Of a stretch of DNA of 38,356 nucleotides, positions 30,631 through 38,356 are shown piece after piece. The stretch spans positions 1 through 38,356 of the forward strand of contig CAIQUX010000027.1 in the NCBI GenBank assembly GCA_903875055.1. Reading direction: 5' to 3'. The notes beneath the pieces are model-generated. The model was not told where the DNA came from. It worked only from the letters and a program-made list of their open reading frames with translations, and ran no database searches. Made by a program: the position numbers and the translations under genes. Every line of letters starts with the position of its first letter. Position 1 is the first letter of the stretch. This DNA comes from an uncultured Bacteroidota bacterium. Lineage in GTDB: Bacteria; Bacteroidota; Bacteroidia; Chitinophagales; Chitinophagaceae.

Positions 30631-32556
30631 CTACATCGATCGCCATTTTGCCCAGATAATTTTTACATCCTCCCAGGCATCGTATTTTTTGGCATACAAC
30701 CAATCGAGATGTTCTTTATTATCGGCCGGAATCTCAAAGCCATCAATAATCGGATAGACATTCAACAGGTGCGGTTTTAACGCAGGAAATTGGATATCAT
30801 CATACCCGACAAACGTCTTATCACCTTCAAGCACGAGAAAGGCATTCAGGAAATAGGAATGCTTGTTTTTGGCAAACCAGAAGCAAAGCGGTGAGAAAAT
30901 TAAAAGCAATAATGACGAAACGATATCGACCATCCGCTTGTTCCGTTTTGAGATTGAACTGGTGATCGCATACACCAATTCGGTGGTATACAAATCACCC
31001 GCGGTGTTTTTACTGTTGCTGCCGATAATACTGTCAGTACCCATACAATGAATCTTGTATTCAAGTTTATTGCCACAAGCTTGGAGGCTGTCTATGATTT
31101 GTTTAAACCCGAGATGATGCTGCGCAAAAATGATTTCTGTGGCTTTATAAATCTGACTCAGCGGTTTGAGTTGAGAAAAGACACCTAATTGAGAGCTTTC
31201 TTTTTCTTCGAAAGGACTCACCGTGCCGATGATATTCTTTTCAATAAAGGCATGGCTAAGCAGAGTTCGTATTTCATGTTCCTCTTCAGCTGTGCCCACT
31301 ATGATGACCTGCTTTTGAGTATCGTCGCTTTCCACGCTGCTTACATTGAGGTATTGTAAAACTTTCCTTGACAGTAGTATCAGCATGGTGCCGAACAGCG
31401 CACCCAAGACCGTGATGCCTCTCGAGAAACGCATCTGTTCACTTAACAATCCATACAAGGCTAAAGTCATGATGCCGCCGATGAGCATACTCCGCATCAC
31501 ACGACTCGCTTTATAGGGTTTGTCGTATCCGCCATTGACATAAATCGATGTGATCCAGATGACAATATAGGCCATGAAAAATCCTGCGAGTAAGGTAGAA
31601 GAATAATGCGTATCCGTCTTGATGTTCTTGATCCAAAGGGCTTTCATGGTGGTCATCGAAACCAATAAGAGAGCGGCATCGATCAATGGGAGTTTGACAA
31701 TCGAGAAGATACGTGTGACAAAAGCCAATATTGCCCGCATATAAATGGCCAGTTTGATCAGCAAGACAAAGAAACCTTTCTTCGAACTATGGAAATGTTT
31801 ACGCGCAAAGATGATCATCGCCTGATAAAACATTTTTACATAATTCAGACTGCCTTTCTTGGTGCTTTCACCTTTATAATGAATGACGCTTGTCTCAGGG
31901 AAATAGATATTCTTAAACCCGGCATTGTTGATCTTGTAACTCAGATCGATATCTTCGCCATACATGAAATAATCGGTATCGAAACTTCCGACGTTGTCGA
32001 TGACCGACTTGCGGCAAAACATAAAACAACCTGCCAACACATCCACTTCATTGATTGCGAATTCAGACAAATATCCGAGATGATAACGGTTGAAAAGTGT
32101 TGACCGTTTAAACAAAGAAGAAAGTCCTATGATCTTGAAAAATGCGACCGTTGCAGAGGGAAAACCACGTTTCGATTCGGGTAAGAATTGTCCTTTTCCG
32201 TCTATCAGTCGGCATCCCAGAGCACCTGTATCTTCATGGGTGTCCATGTAGCCGATACATTTCGTAAAGCAATCTTCAGGCACGATGGTGTCTGGATTCA
32301 GATACAGGATATATTTTCCCTTCGCTTTATCCACTGCCTGATTATTGGCTTTCGCAAAACCGATATTATCCTTGTTGGCTATTAGTTTGACCTGAGGGAA
32401 TTTGGCACTTACCATCTCAGCGCTTCCGTCGGCAGACATATTATCAACCACTAAAATTTCAGCCTCGATTCCTTCACATGCTTTGACCACCGAAAGCAGA
32501 CAATGCTCAAGGAAGTATTTGACATTATAGTTGACGATGATAACGCTTAATTGCAT
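30631..32556 (-). CDS. GT2 glycosyltransferase fused to a membrane domain and a degenerate sugar-phosphate transferase
   Basis: A 641-residue chimera. Residues 1-240: GT2 glycosyltransferase (SVIIVNYNVKYFLEHCL, LYLNPDTIVPED, GEDIDLSYKINNAG), rhamnosyl/galactofuranosyl-type by similarity. Residues about 260-410: several membrane helices. About 425-540: a Rossmann-like region (QVIIVGTAEEEHEIRTLL) as in the N-terminal part of polyprenyl glycosyl-1-phosphate transferases. About 540-641: the remains of a bacterial sugar transferase: KRMVDIVSSLLLLIFSPL, TFVGYDD in place of LVGPRPE, and YAKKYDAWEDVKIIW. The central catalytic stretch with the RxG and KFRSM motifs is absent, so the last domain is probably inactive. 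It is divergent from the inositol monophosphatase gene. Confidence 0.8.
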   Translation of the reverse strand: MQLSVIIVNYNVKYFLEHCLLSVVKACEGIEAEILVVDNMSADGSAEMVSAKFPQVKLIANKDNIGFAKANNQAVDKAKGKYILYLNPDTIVPEDCFTKCIGYMDTHEDTGALGCRLIDGKGQFLPESKRGFPSATVAFFKIIGLSSLFKRSTLFNRYHLGYLSEFAINEVDVLAGCFMFCRKSVIDNVGSFDTDYFMYGEDIDLSYKINNAGFKNIYFPETSVIHYKGESTKKGSLNYVKMFYQAMIIFARKHFHSSKKGFFVLLIKLAIYMRAILAFVTRIFSIVKLPLIDAALLLVSMTTMKALWIKNIKTDTHYSSTLLAGFFMAYIVIWITSIYVNGGYDKPYKASRVMRSMLIGGIMTLALYGLLSEQMRFSRGITVLGALFGTMLILLSRKVLQYLNVSSVESDDTQKQVIIVGTAEEEHEIRTLLSHAFIEKNIIGTVSPFEEKESSQLGVFSQLKPLSQIYKATEIIFAQHHLGFKQIIDSLQACGNKLEYKIHCMGTDSIIGSNSKNTAGDLYTTELVYAITSSISKRNKRMVDIVSSLLLLIFSPLCFWFAKNKHSYFLNAFLVLEGDKTFVGYDDIQFPALKPHLLNVYPIIDGFEIPADNKEHLDWLYAKKYDAWEDVKIIWAKWRSM

Positions 32557-32574
32557 GGAAGTGAAAAAAGGAAG

Positions 32575-32582
32575 TATATTTG
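32575..32582 (+). promoter_or_regulatory. promoter of the inositol monophosphatase gene
   Basis: TATATTTG matches TAnnTTTG exactly. ATTG lies 21 bp upstream (32550-32553), close to the -33 TTTG element at the usual spacing. Leader to ATG at 32619 is about 30 nt. The -33 region overlaps the 5' end of the divergent glycosyltransferase gene. Confidence 0.55.
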
Positions 32583-32618
32583 TGTGGCTTCAAAAATAAC
32601 CGAATATTTCTGATAATT

Positions 32619-33395
32619 ATGAACGATTTGCTAAAAAACACCATGCTGCGGGCTATCCACGCCGGAGCCGAAATACTCCGGCATTATTTTGAAGGGACCT
32701 TCGAAATTCAGAGCAAGGATACCCTCAATAACTTGGTGACAGAGGTCGATAAGAAATCAGAAGATGCCATCATTGATGTCATTAAATCGGAATTCCCGGA
32801 GCATTTTATCTTAAGTGAAGAAGTTGGCGAGTTAAGTACATCGTCGAATCATAAATGGATTATCGATCCGATAGACGGTACAGTCAATTTTGCCCATGGC
32901 ATTCCGATCTGTTGTATCAGTATCGGCTTGGAACGTGACGGGCAAATGGTGATGGGTGCCGTATTCAATCCTTTCATGAATGAATTGTTTTTTGCCGAGC
33001 GTGGCAAAGGCGCTTTCCTGAATAATAAACCACTGAAAGTTTCTGCCAATCCGCAATTGGAAATTGCTTGTCTAGTGACCGGCTTCCCGTATCGTTGGGC
33101 CGCCATCGAGACCGACCCGATACCGGTATTTGAACGTTTCGTACGACTGGGCTTGCCAGTGCGCCGATTGGGAAGTGCGGCTATCGATTTATGTTGGGTG
33201 GCTGCAGGTCGCTTTGATGGTTTCTGGGAATACAATCTCAATCCATGGGATGTGGCGGCCGGTTATTTGATGGTAGAAGAAGCCGGTGGGCGAATCAGTA
33301 ATTTTAAAGGTGAGCCTTACAATGTGTATGATAAACAGACATTGGCCACGAACGGTAAAATACATGAACAGATGCTGGAGTTGATTTCGAGATAG
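32619..33395 (+). CDS. suhB: inositol monophosphatase family protein
   Basis: Mg-dependent phosphatase of 258 residues. All three metal motifs are present: LSEEVG, WIIDPIDGTVNFAHG and NPWDVAAG, with VRRLGSAAIDLCWVAAGRFDGFWE between the last two. The substrate may be inositol-1-phosphate or another sugar phosphate such as that cut by CysQ; sequence does not decide. The ORF track starts at 32580, inside the promoter box; the ATG at 32619 (MNDLLKNTMLRAIHAGAEIL) is preferred. Confidence 0.92.
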   Translation: MNDLLKNTMLRAIHAGAEILRHYFEGTFEIQSKDTLNNLVTEVDKKSEDAIIDVIKSEFPEHFILSEEVGELSTSSNHKWIIDPIDGTVNFAHGIPICCISIGLERDGQMVMGAVFNPFMNELFFAERGKGAFLNNKPLKVSANPQLEIACLVTGFPYRWAAIETDPIPVFERFVRLGLPVRRLGSAAIDLCWVAAGRFDGFWEYNLNPWDVAAGYLMVEEAGGRISNFKGEPYNVYDKQTLATNGKIHEQMLELISR

Positions 33396-33441
33396 TTTAT
33401 TGCTGATTCTTAGAGTGAAGGATTTAATAAAATATCGGGCC

Positions 33442-34110
33442 TTACTCCTTCCCCTTCAACACCACCACAATCTCCCCTTTCGGTGGATGCGCTTCATAGT
33501 ATGCAGCGACTTCAGTCAGTGTGCCGATCTTGTGTTCTTCAAATTTTTTAGATAGCTCACGACACACACAAACCTCCCTTTCCTCGCCAAAATATTTTTT
33601 TAGTTCGTGTAAGGTTTTCACTAATCGATGCGGGCTTTCATAAAAAACAATGGCACGCTCTTCTTCCTTCAGAAGATTGAGCAAGGTCATCCGTCCTTTT
33701 TTCTGAGGCAAAAAACCTTCATATACAAAACGGTTGATAGGGAATCCGCTATCAACCAGAGCAGGCACAAACGCCGTAGCACCTGGCAGGCATTCGACTT
33801 CGATGCCGTTCTTGATACATTCGCGCACCAACAAAAAGCCGGGATCGGAGATGCCTGGTGTACCGGCATCGGTGATAAGCGCCAATGTTTTTCCACCTAA
33901 AATTTCTGATACCAGATGTTGTAAGACCTGATGCTCGTTATGCATATGATATTTCCATAGCGGCTTGCTGATTTCATAATGCTTGAGCAAGACACCGGAA
34001 GTGCGCGTGTCTTCGGCAAGTATGGCATCCGCTTCCTTCAGGATACGGATGGCTCTCAGTGTCATATCCTCAAGATTACCGATGGGGGTAGGAACGATAA
34101 ATAGTTTCAT
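33442..34110 (-). CDS. rsmI: 16S rRNA (cytidine-1402-2'-O)-methyltransferase
   Basis: SAM-dependent methyltransferase acting on C1402 of 16S rRNA. The 222-residue product starts MKLFIVPTPIGNLEDMTLRA and contains LAEDTRTSGVLLKHY, ALITDAGTPGISDPG and FLPQKKGRM, all typical of RsmI. The ORF track's 78-residue extension (to 34344) is not family-like and runs antisense into relA. A near-match promoter box TATCTTTA (34116-34123) ends 5 nt before ATG 34110. Divergent from relA. Confidence 0.95.
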   Translation of the reverse strand: MKLFIVPTPIGNLEDMTLRAIRILKEADAILAEDTRTSGVLLKHYEISKPLWKYHMHNEHQVLQHLVSEILGGKTLALITDAGTPGISDPGFLLVRECIKNGIEVECLPGATAFVPALVDSGFPINRFVYEGFLPQKKGRMTLLNLLKEEERAIVFYESPHRLVKTLHELKKYFGEEREVCVCRELSKKFEEHKIGTLTEVAAYYEAHPPKGEIVVVLKGKE

Positions 34111-34251
34111 CGGCATAAAGATAAGCGAAGCGACAGAATCCTGAAAAAATAGTTTGGTATCTGTAAAACTGATGAGGGATTCAAAAAATCTGAAACGATG
34201 ATTTTTTTTACGGCTGTAAAATTGTATTTTTACTTGACTCTCACTTTCCTT

Positions 34252-36489
34252 ATGGTTGATACAGACAAACAGATTCTTGCCGGCGAAGAAGAAAAAAAAT
34301 TGATTCTTCGCGAATACCGCTCCTTGTTGCGCGCCCTGAAACATCGTCTAAAAAAGGGTGACAAACGTCTGGTGCGTCGCGCGTTTGAAATTGCCGCCGA
34401 TGCCCATAAAGATATGCGTCGAAAATCAGGCGAGCCATATATCTTTCATCCGCTGGCTGTGGCTAAGATCGTGGTGGAAGAAATCGGATTAGGAGTCACC
34501 TCCGTGATTTGTGCCCTTCTTCATGATACGGTCGAGGATACCGAAGTGACATTGAAGGAGATCGAGATGGAGTTCGGTTCATCGTGCGCCAAGATTGTTG
34601 AAGGACTGACCAAGATTTCGAATGTGGTGGAGACAAAAAACACCACACAACAAGCCGAGAATTTCAAGAAGATATTATTGACCCTGGCCGATGATCCTCG
34701 TGTCATCTTGATCAAGATTGCCGACCGTCTGCATAACATGCGTACAATGGACAGCATGAGTCGCGATAAACAATTGAAGATCGCTTCGGAAACAACGTTC
34801 CTTTATGCGCCTCTGGCCATGCGGTTGGGTCTTTATGAAATCAAATCTGAGCTGGAAGATCTTTCGATGAAGTACACCGAGAATGAAGTATTCGAAGACA
34901 TTACACAAAAATTGAGGGATACCAAACGGGAACGGACCCGGTATATCAACGAATTCATCAAACCGATCAAAGAAGAGCTGGAACGGAATAATTTTGATTT
35001 TGATATTTACGGCCGGCCTAAATCCATCCATTCAATATGGAATAAAATCAAGACCAAGCATGTGACCTTTGAAGAAGTGTATGATTTGTTTGCAATCCGT
35101 ATCATCTTACGTACAAGCAATGAAAAGGAAGATTGCTGGAAGGTGTTTTCCATCATCACGAATTATTATCAGCATAGTGTCGAGCGTTTACGCGATTGGG
35201 TGAGCACGCCCAAGAGCAATGGATACGAAGCCTTGCACACAACCGTCATGGGGCCGGGCGGACGGTGGGTGGAGGTGCAGATCCGTACCGAACGTATGAA
35301 TGAGATTGCCGAGAAAGGGCTGGCCGCGCATTGGAAATACAAGGATGGTTCAAGCGGACAAGAATCGAAACTCGATGATTGGTTGAAACATATCAAGGAA
35401 CTGCTGCAGAATCCCGACAGCAATGCGATGGATTTTATTCAGGACCTGAAAAAAGATATTTTGGGTGATGAGATTTATGTCTATACACCACAAGGTGATA
35501 TGCGTATTCTGCCAACCGGTTCGACCTCCCTTGATTTTGCCTTCGATATTCACTCCGAACTTGGAAAGAATTGTATAGGTGCCAAAGTGAATTACAAGTT
35601 GGTGCCCATCAGTCATGAATTGAAAAATGCGGACCAGATTGAAATCATCACGTCCAAAAAACAAAAGCCCAATGCCGATTGGCTGAATATGGTGGTGACG
35701 GCTAAAGCCAAATCAAGGATCAAATATTATCTCAAGGAAGAGAAGCGGGTGATTGCTGCCGACGGAAAGGAAATGCTGATACGTAAGCTCGATAATATGA
35801 AGGTGGCTCATCATGCCGACAATATCAATGAGCTGGTGAATTATTACAAGTATACCTCAGCCCTTGATCTCTATTATGCCATCGCCGTGCATACGATAGA
35901 ACTAAAGGAATTAGCGAAATTCAAAATTGTTGGTGACCGACTCGAAGCACCGCATGAAGTTGAAAAGAAACTACCTGTCAGAGAAGAGTATCATATCGAT
36001 CTGGCAAAACAAATGCCGTCAAAAGGATATGAATTGGTGTTGTTCGGTGAAAGCAGCGATAAGATCGAATATAAGCTGGCGGCCTGTTGTCAGCCCATAC
36101 CGGGTGACGACGTATTTGGTTTTGTAACCAGTGGTGAAGGTTTGAAAATACATCGTACCAATTGCCCCAATGCATCCACCTTGCTGGCTAACTATGGACA
36201 TCGTGTCATCAAAGCTAAATGGGCTAAGAACAAAGAAATATCCTTCCTGACCGGTGTCAAAATAAACGGTATCGATGATGTAGGTATCATCAACAAGATT
36301 ACGAATGTGGTGTCGGGCGAATTGAAAATGAATATGCGAAGCATGAGTATAGATTCCGCCGATGGATTGTTCGAAGGAACCATCATGGTATTCGTCAATC
36401 ACAAAGAAGAACTCGATGATCTTTGCAACCGGCTTGAATCGCTCGATGGTATCAACAAGGTGGTGCGATTGGATATGGAGGAACGATAA
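34252..36489 (+). CDS. relA: bifunctional (p)ppGpp synthetase/hydrolase (Rel)
   Basis: Stringent-response enzyme of 745 residues that makes and degrades (p)ppGpp. The hydrolase domain (about 40-200) has an intact HD site (HDTVEDT near residue 90, and IADRLHNMRT), so hydrolysis should be active. The synthetase domain (about 235-355) has YGRPKSIHSIWNK, YDLFAIRIIL and EVQIRT. TGS follows (about 405-465, DEIYVYTPQGDMRILPTGS), then a CC/zinc-finger-like region with CCQPIPGD, and a C-terminal ACT domain (TGVKINGIDDVGIINKI). The ORF track's extra 18 codons are dropped in favour of ATG 34252 (MVDTDKQIL). A near-match box TATTTTTA lies at 34225-34232. Its stop is 2 bp from that of the convergent permease gene. 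Confidence 0.95.
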   Translation: MVDTDKQILAGEEEKKLILREYRSLLRALKHRLKKGDKRLVRRAFEIAADAHKDMRRKSGEPYIFHPLAVAKIVVEEIGLGVTSVICALLHDTVEDTEVTLKEIEMEFGSSCAKIVEGLTKISNVVETKNTTQQAENFKKILLTLADDPRVILIKIADRLHNMRTMDSMSRDKQLKIASETTFLYAPLAMRLGLYEIKSELEDLSMKYTENEVFEDITQKLRDTKRERTRYINEFIKPIKEELERNNFDFDIYGRPKSIHSIWNKIKTKHVTFEEVYDLFAIRIILRTSNEKEDCWKVFSIITNYYQHSVERLRDWVSTPKSNGYEALHTTVMGPGGRWVEVQIRTERMNEIAEKGLAAHWKYKDGSSGQESKLDDWLKHIKELLQNPDSNAMDFIQDLKKDILGDEIYVYTPQGDMRILPTGSTSLDFAFDIHSELGKNCIGAKVNYKLVPISHELKNADQIEIITSKKQKPNADWLNMVVTAKAKSRIKYYLKEEKRVIAADGKEMLIRKLDNMKVAHHADNINELVNYYKYTSALDLYYAIAVHTIELKELAKFKIVGDRLEAPHEVEKKLPVREEYHIDLAKQMPSKGYELVLFGESSDKIEYKLAACCQPIPGDDVFGFVTSGEGLKIHRTNCPNASTLLANYGHRVIKAKWAKNKEISFLTGVKINGIDDVGIINKITNVVSGELKMNMRSMSIDSADGLFEGTIMVFVNHKEELDDLCNRLESLDGINKVVRLDMEER

Positions 36490-36491
36490 AC

Positions 36492-37595
36492 TTATCCTTT
36501 CACATCGAGCGCATCACGCAACGCATTTCCCAACAGATTAAAAGCAAGGACAATCAGCATGATGGCCAGACCCGGAATGATGGCCAGCATCGGATGGTTG
36601 GTGATGATGAAATTATAATTCTCTTTGATCATCAACCCCCAGGAGGAAGTGGGAGGTTGCACGCCGATACCTAAAAAACTAAGACCGGCTTCTATCAAGA
36701 TGGCGGTGGCAAAATTACTGGCGGCCATCACAATCGTCGGCCCCAATACATTCGGTAAGATGTGTTTGACAATGATACGAAGTGACGAGAATCCCATCAC
36801 TCTGGCGGCCTGTATGTATTCAAGTTCCTTGAGTGCCATGACTTGTCCGCGTATGAGACGGGCCGTACCGACCCACATGGTAAAACCAACCGCTATGAAG
36901 ATCTGCCAGAATCCTTTTCCCAACGCAAACGTAATCGCAAATACCAGCAGTAAGGTCGGAATTGCCCATAGCACGTTGATGAGCCAGGTGATGATCTGAT
37001 CGACCCATCCACCGAAAAAACCACTTAAGGCGCCAAGCAAGACGCCGATAAAAATAGAAATCAATACGGCTATGAAACCCACGGCCATACTGACTCTGCT
37101 ACCGATGAGCAGACGTGACAAAAGATCGCGACCATAACGATCGGTACCTAGCCAGAAGGTTCGATGCATGATCAGTTTCTCATGGATACTTGAAGGATCC
37201 AGATCGGCGGGATAAAGTTGTTTGATTGAAAAGGAAAGTGTTTCAGTACTATTTTCATCCATGATATGCTCAACATGAATGCTGTCTTTACTTAGCGTAT
37301 ATCTCTGTATTGGTATCAGTACCACCTGACTTACTTTTCCATGCATGAGATAGTTGAACAGATTAGTTTTCGGTTCATCTGTCGTTGTATATTTTTTCAG
37401 AAATGAGCAGGCGAATCCAGGCTTGCGTGTTCCGATTTCAACCATCATGGTATTGGCATCCGTACTGTCATCGGGTGACAGAGGATAGGCAAACAACGCA
37501 ATCAGGATGACTAAGACGATCACCAACAAAGAAGCAAGGGCTGCCTTGTTTTTTCGGAACCGTTTCCAGAATCGGGAGTTGGTATTTGTGATCAT
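36492..37595 (-). CDS. ABC transporter permease, DppC/OppC family
   Basis: Inner-membrane permease of about 367 residues for a peptide or nickel-type ABC importer. RFRKNKAALASLLVIVLVI is the family N terminus with TM1; LGTDRYGRDLLSRLLIGSR opens the transporter domain; the ATPase-contact EAA loop is AARVMGFSSLRIIVKHILPN; the end is FNLLGNALRDALD. Between TM1 and TM2 lies an extra periplasmic loop of about 100 residues, which as I recall is common in Bacteroidota members. The ATG at 37634 would overlap the upstream glycosyltransferase gene by 25 bp; ATG 37595 leaves 14 bp and starts at the family position. No binding protein, second permease or ATPase gene is adjacent. Confidence 0.88.
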   Translation of the reverse strand: MITNTNSRFWKRFRKNKAALASLLVIVLVILIALFAYPLSPDDSTDANTMMVEIGTRKPGFACSFLKKYTTTDEPKTNLFNYLMHGKVSQVVLIPIQRYTLSKDSIHVEHIMDENSTETLSFSIKQLYPADLDPSSIHEKLIMHRTFWLGTDRYGRDLLSRLLIGSRVSMAVGFIAVLISIFIGVLLGALSGFFGGWVDQIITWLINVLWAIPTLLLVFAITFALGKGFWQIFIAVGFTMWVGTARLIRGQVMALKELEYIQAARVMGFSSLRIIVKHILPNVLGPTIVMAASNFATAILIEAGLSFLGIGVQPPTSSWGLMIKENYNFIITNHPMLAIIPGLAIMLIVLAFNLLGNALRDALDVKG

Positions 37596-37609
37596 GTCCT
37601 GTTTGAATA

Positions 37610-38356
37610 TTATCGCACTTGTCGTTCTTTCCATTCATACGTTCCAGTCTGACCTTTCAATCCTGAATAAAGTACATAGGGAATATGGATGAATTGTAAA
37701 AGAGCAAAGTACGTCAATTCTTTTTTCTTAAGAAAGAAAGCACTGACAGGAAGAAGTAAACTTACTTCAAGAGCCGTCTTTAGAAGCCATAAAAAAATGA
37801 AAGGGCCGATGAATGTATAATCGAAGAAGCTTGCTATCAACATGACAGGAAAAAGTAGATTGAACAGATAGACGATGGCTAATACGGTTGTGATACGTTT
37901 GTCTTCAAACTTATTGGCTTTGGAAGCCCAACGCGTTCGTTGTTGCAGAAAGGTACGCATCGTCGGCATCGGGCTGGTGTATACGATCGAATCTTTACAT
38001 TTCAGGTAACTTGTCTTTTGAGGATAATGTTTCTCGATCTTATACATCAGCAACATATCGTCGCCACTGGCGATATCATCGATTCCTTTAAAACCGTCCA
38101 CGGCGTTGAAGGCTTTTCGGGTATACGCCAGATTCGCGCCGTTACACATCGTACCGCTATGGGTAGCTGATAAGGCAGCGGTGATGCCTTGCATGGCTGT
38201 GAAATCGATTGATTGAAACGTTTGAAACCAACTGTTGTCGGTGGTGAAAAGTACGGGTGAGGCAATGAGCTGATGTCGATAGGTTTCATAATAACTGACG
38301 ATACTCAGCAACCAATAATTACACATCCTGCAATCGGCGTCGGTCGTGATGATGAG
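37610..38356 (-). CDS. GT2-family glycosyltransferase, 5' end outside the window
   Basis: Partial gene: the frame stays open to the right edge, where it reads LIITTDADCRMCNYW, supplying the TDAD metal motif. Further on come GANLAYTRKAFNAVDGF, SGDDMLLMYKIE and QQRTRWASK, the pattern of processive or poly-GlcNAc-synthase-like GT2 enzymes, then three or four C-terminal membrane helices. The ORF track's ATG at 38326 is internal. The acceptor is unknown. It lies 14 bp upstream of the permease gene on the same strand and may share a transcript with it, although the functions differ. Confidence 0.88.
   Translation of the reverse strand, partial: LIITTDADCRMCNYWLLSIVSYYETYRHQLIASPVLFTTDNSWFQTFQSIDFTAMQGITAALSATHSGTMCNGANLAYTRKAFNAVDGFKGIDDIASGDDMLLMYKIEKHYPQKTSYLKCKDSIVYTSPMPTMRTFLQQRTRWASKANKFEDKRITTVLAIVYLFNLLFPVMLIASFFDYTFIGPFIFLWLLKTALEVSLLLPVSAFFLKKKELTYFALLQFIHIPYVLYSGLKGQTGTYEWKERQVR

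Noticed and set aside
34111-34344. 78-residue N-terminal extension of RsmI in the ORF track
   Set aside because: Not family-like, antisense to relA, and contains the predicted rsmI promoter box.

Overview
The window looks like a chromosomal segment of a Bacteroidota bacterium, most likely of the Chitinophagales/Chitinophagaceae type. Evidence is the recurring Bacteroidota promoter -7 box TAnnTTTG in front of genes, the near absence of Shine-Dalgarno sequences, C-terminal type IX secretion (T9SS) sorting domains on two large secreted proteins, and typical family versions (Bacteroidota arginase, AIM24, RlpA, GH3-beta-lactamase fusion). The lineage below phylum is inference from remembered protein similarity. 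I see no phage, transposase, CRISPR array, rRNA or tRNA. Most genes are housekeeping, with a few unusual architectures.

Layout. 1-316: no convincing gene. 317-4799: arginase, AIM24-family protein, VOC protein, 3-methyladenine DNA glycosylase (tag), ComB and a PAP2-like membrane protein. 4945-5186: a 66-bp tandem repeat array in a 434-bp intergenic gap. 5234-7523: truB (minus strand) diverging from an SMR transporter and a reductase that form an operon. 7771-10411: efp-accB-accC (translation elongation and the first step of fatty-acid synthesis). 10461-17197: a lipocalin-like secreted protein, a small membrane protein, then two adjacent CotH-kinase proteins carrying T9SS tails. 17413-21085 (minus): CBS protein, alpha/beta hydrolase, two RlpA-like proteins and murB. 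21189-24026 (plus): an M28 peptidase and a sugar-kinase/RapZ-C fusion. 24080-27971 (minus): an outer-membrane barrel and a NagZ-like GH3/beta-lactamase fusion. 28138-30589 (plus): a second barrel, mtgA and asd. 30631-32556 (minus): a glycosyltransferase fused to a degenerate sugar-phosphate transferase. 32619-36489: inositol monophosphatase, rsmI (minus) and the Rel (p)ppGpp enzyme. 36492-38356 (minus): a DppC/OppC-type permease and a GT2 glycosyltransferase cut by the window edge.

Theme. From 19 to 30 kb there is a loose concentration of cell-wall functions: RlpA x2, MurB, a probable amino-sugar kinase with a RapZ-type sensing domain, a NagZ-like hydrolase, MtgA, and Asd (diaminopimelate supply). 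They are on both strands and are not one operon, so a shared role is inference. The best candidates for something new are the kinase/RapZ-C fusion, EF-P with arginine at the residue-32 loop tip, the GT2/degenerate transferase fusion, the 66-bp repeat array, and promoters that sit only 4-6 nt from start codons, which implies leaderless mRNAs.
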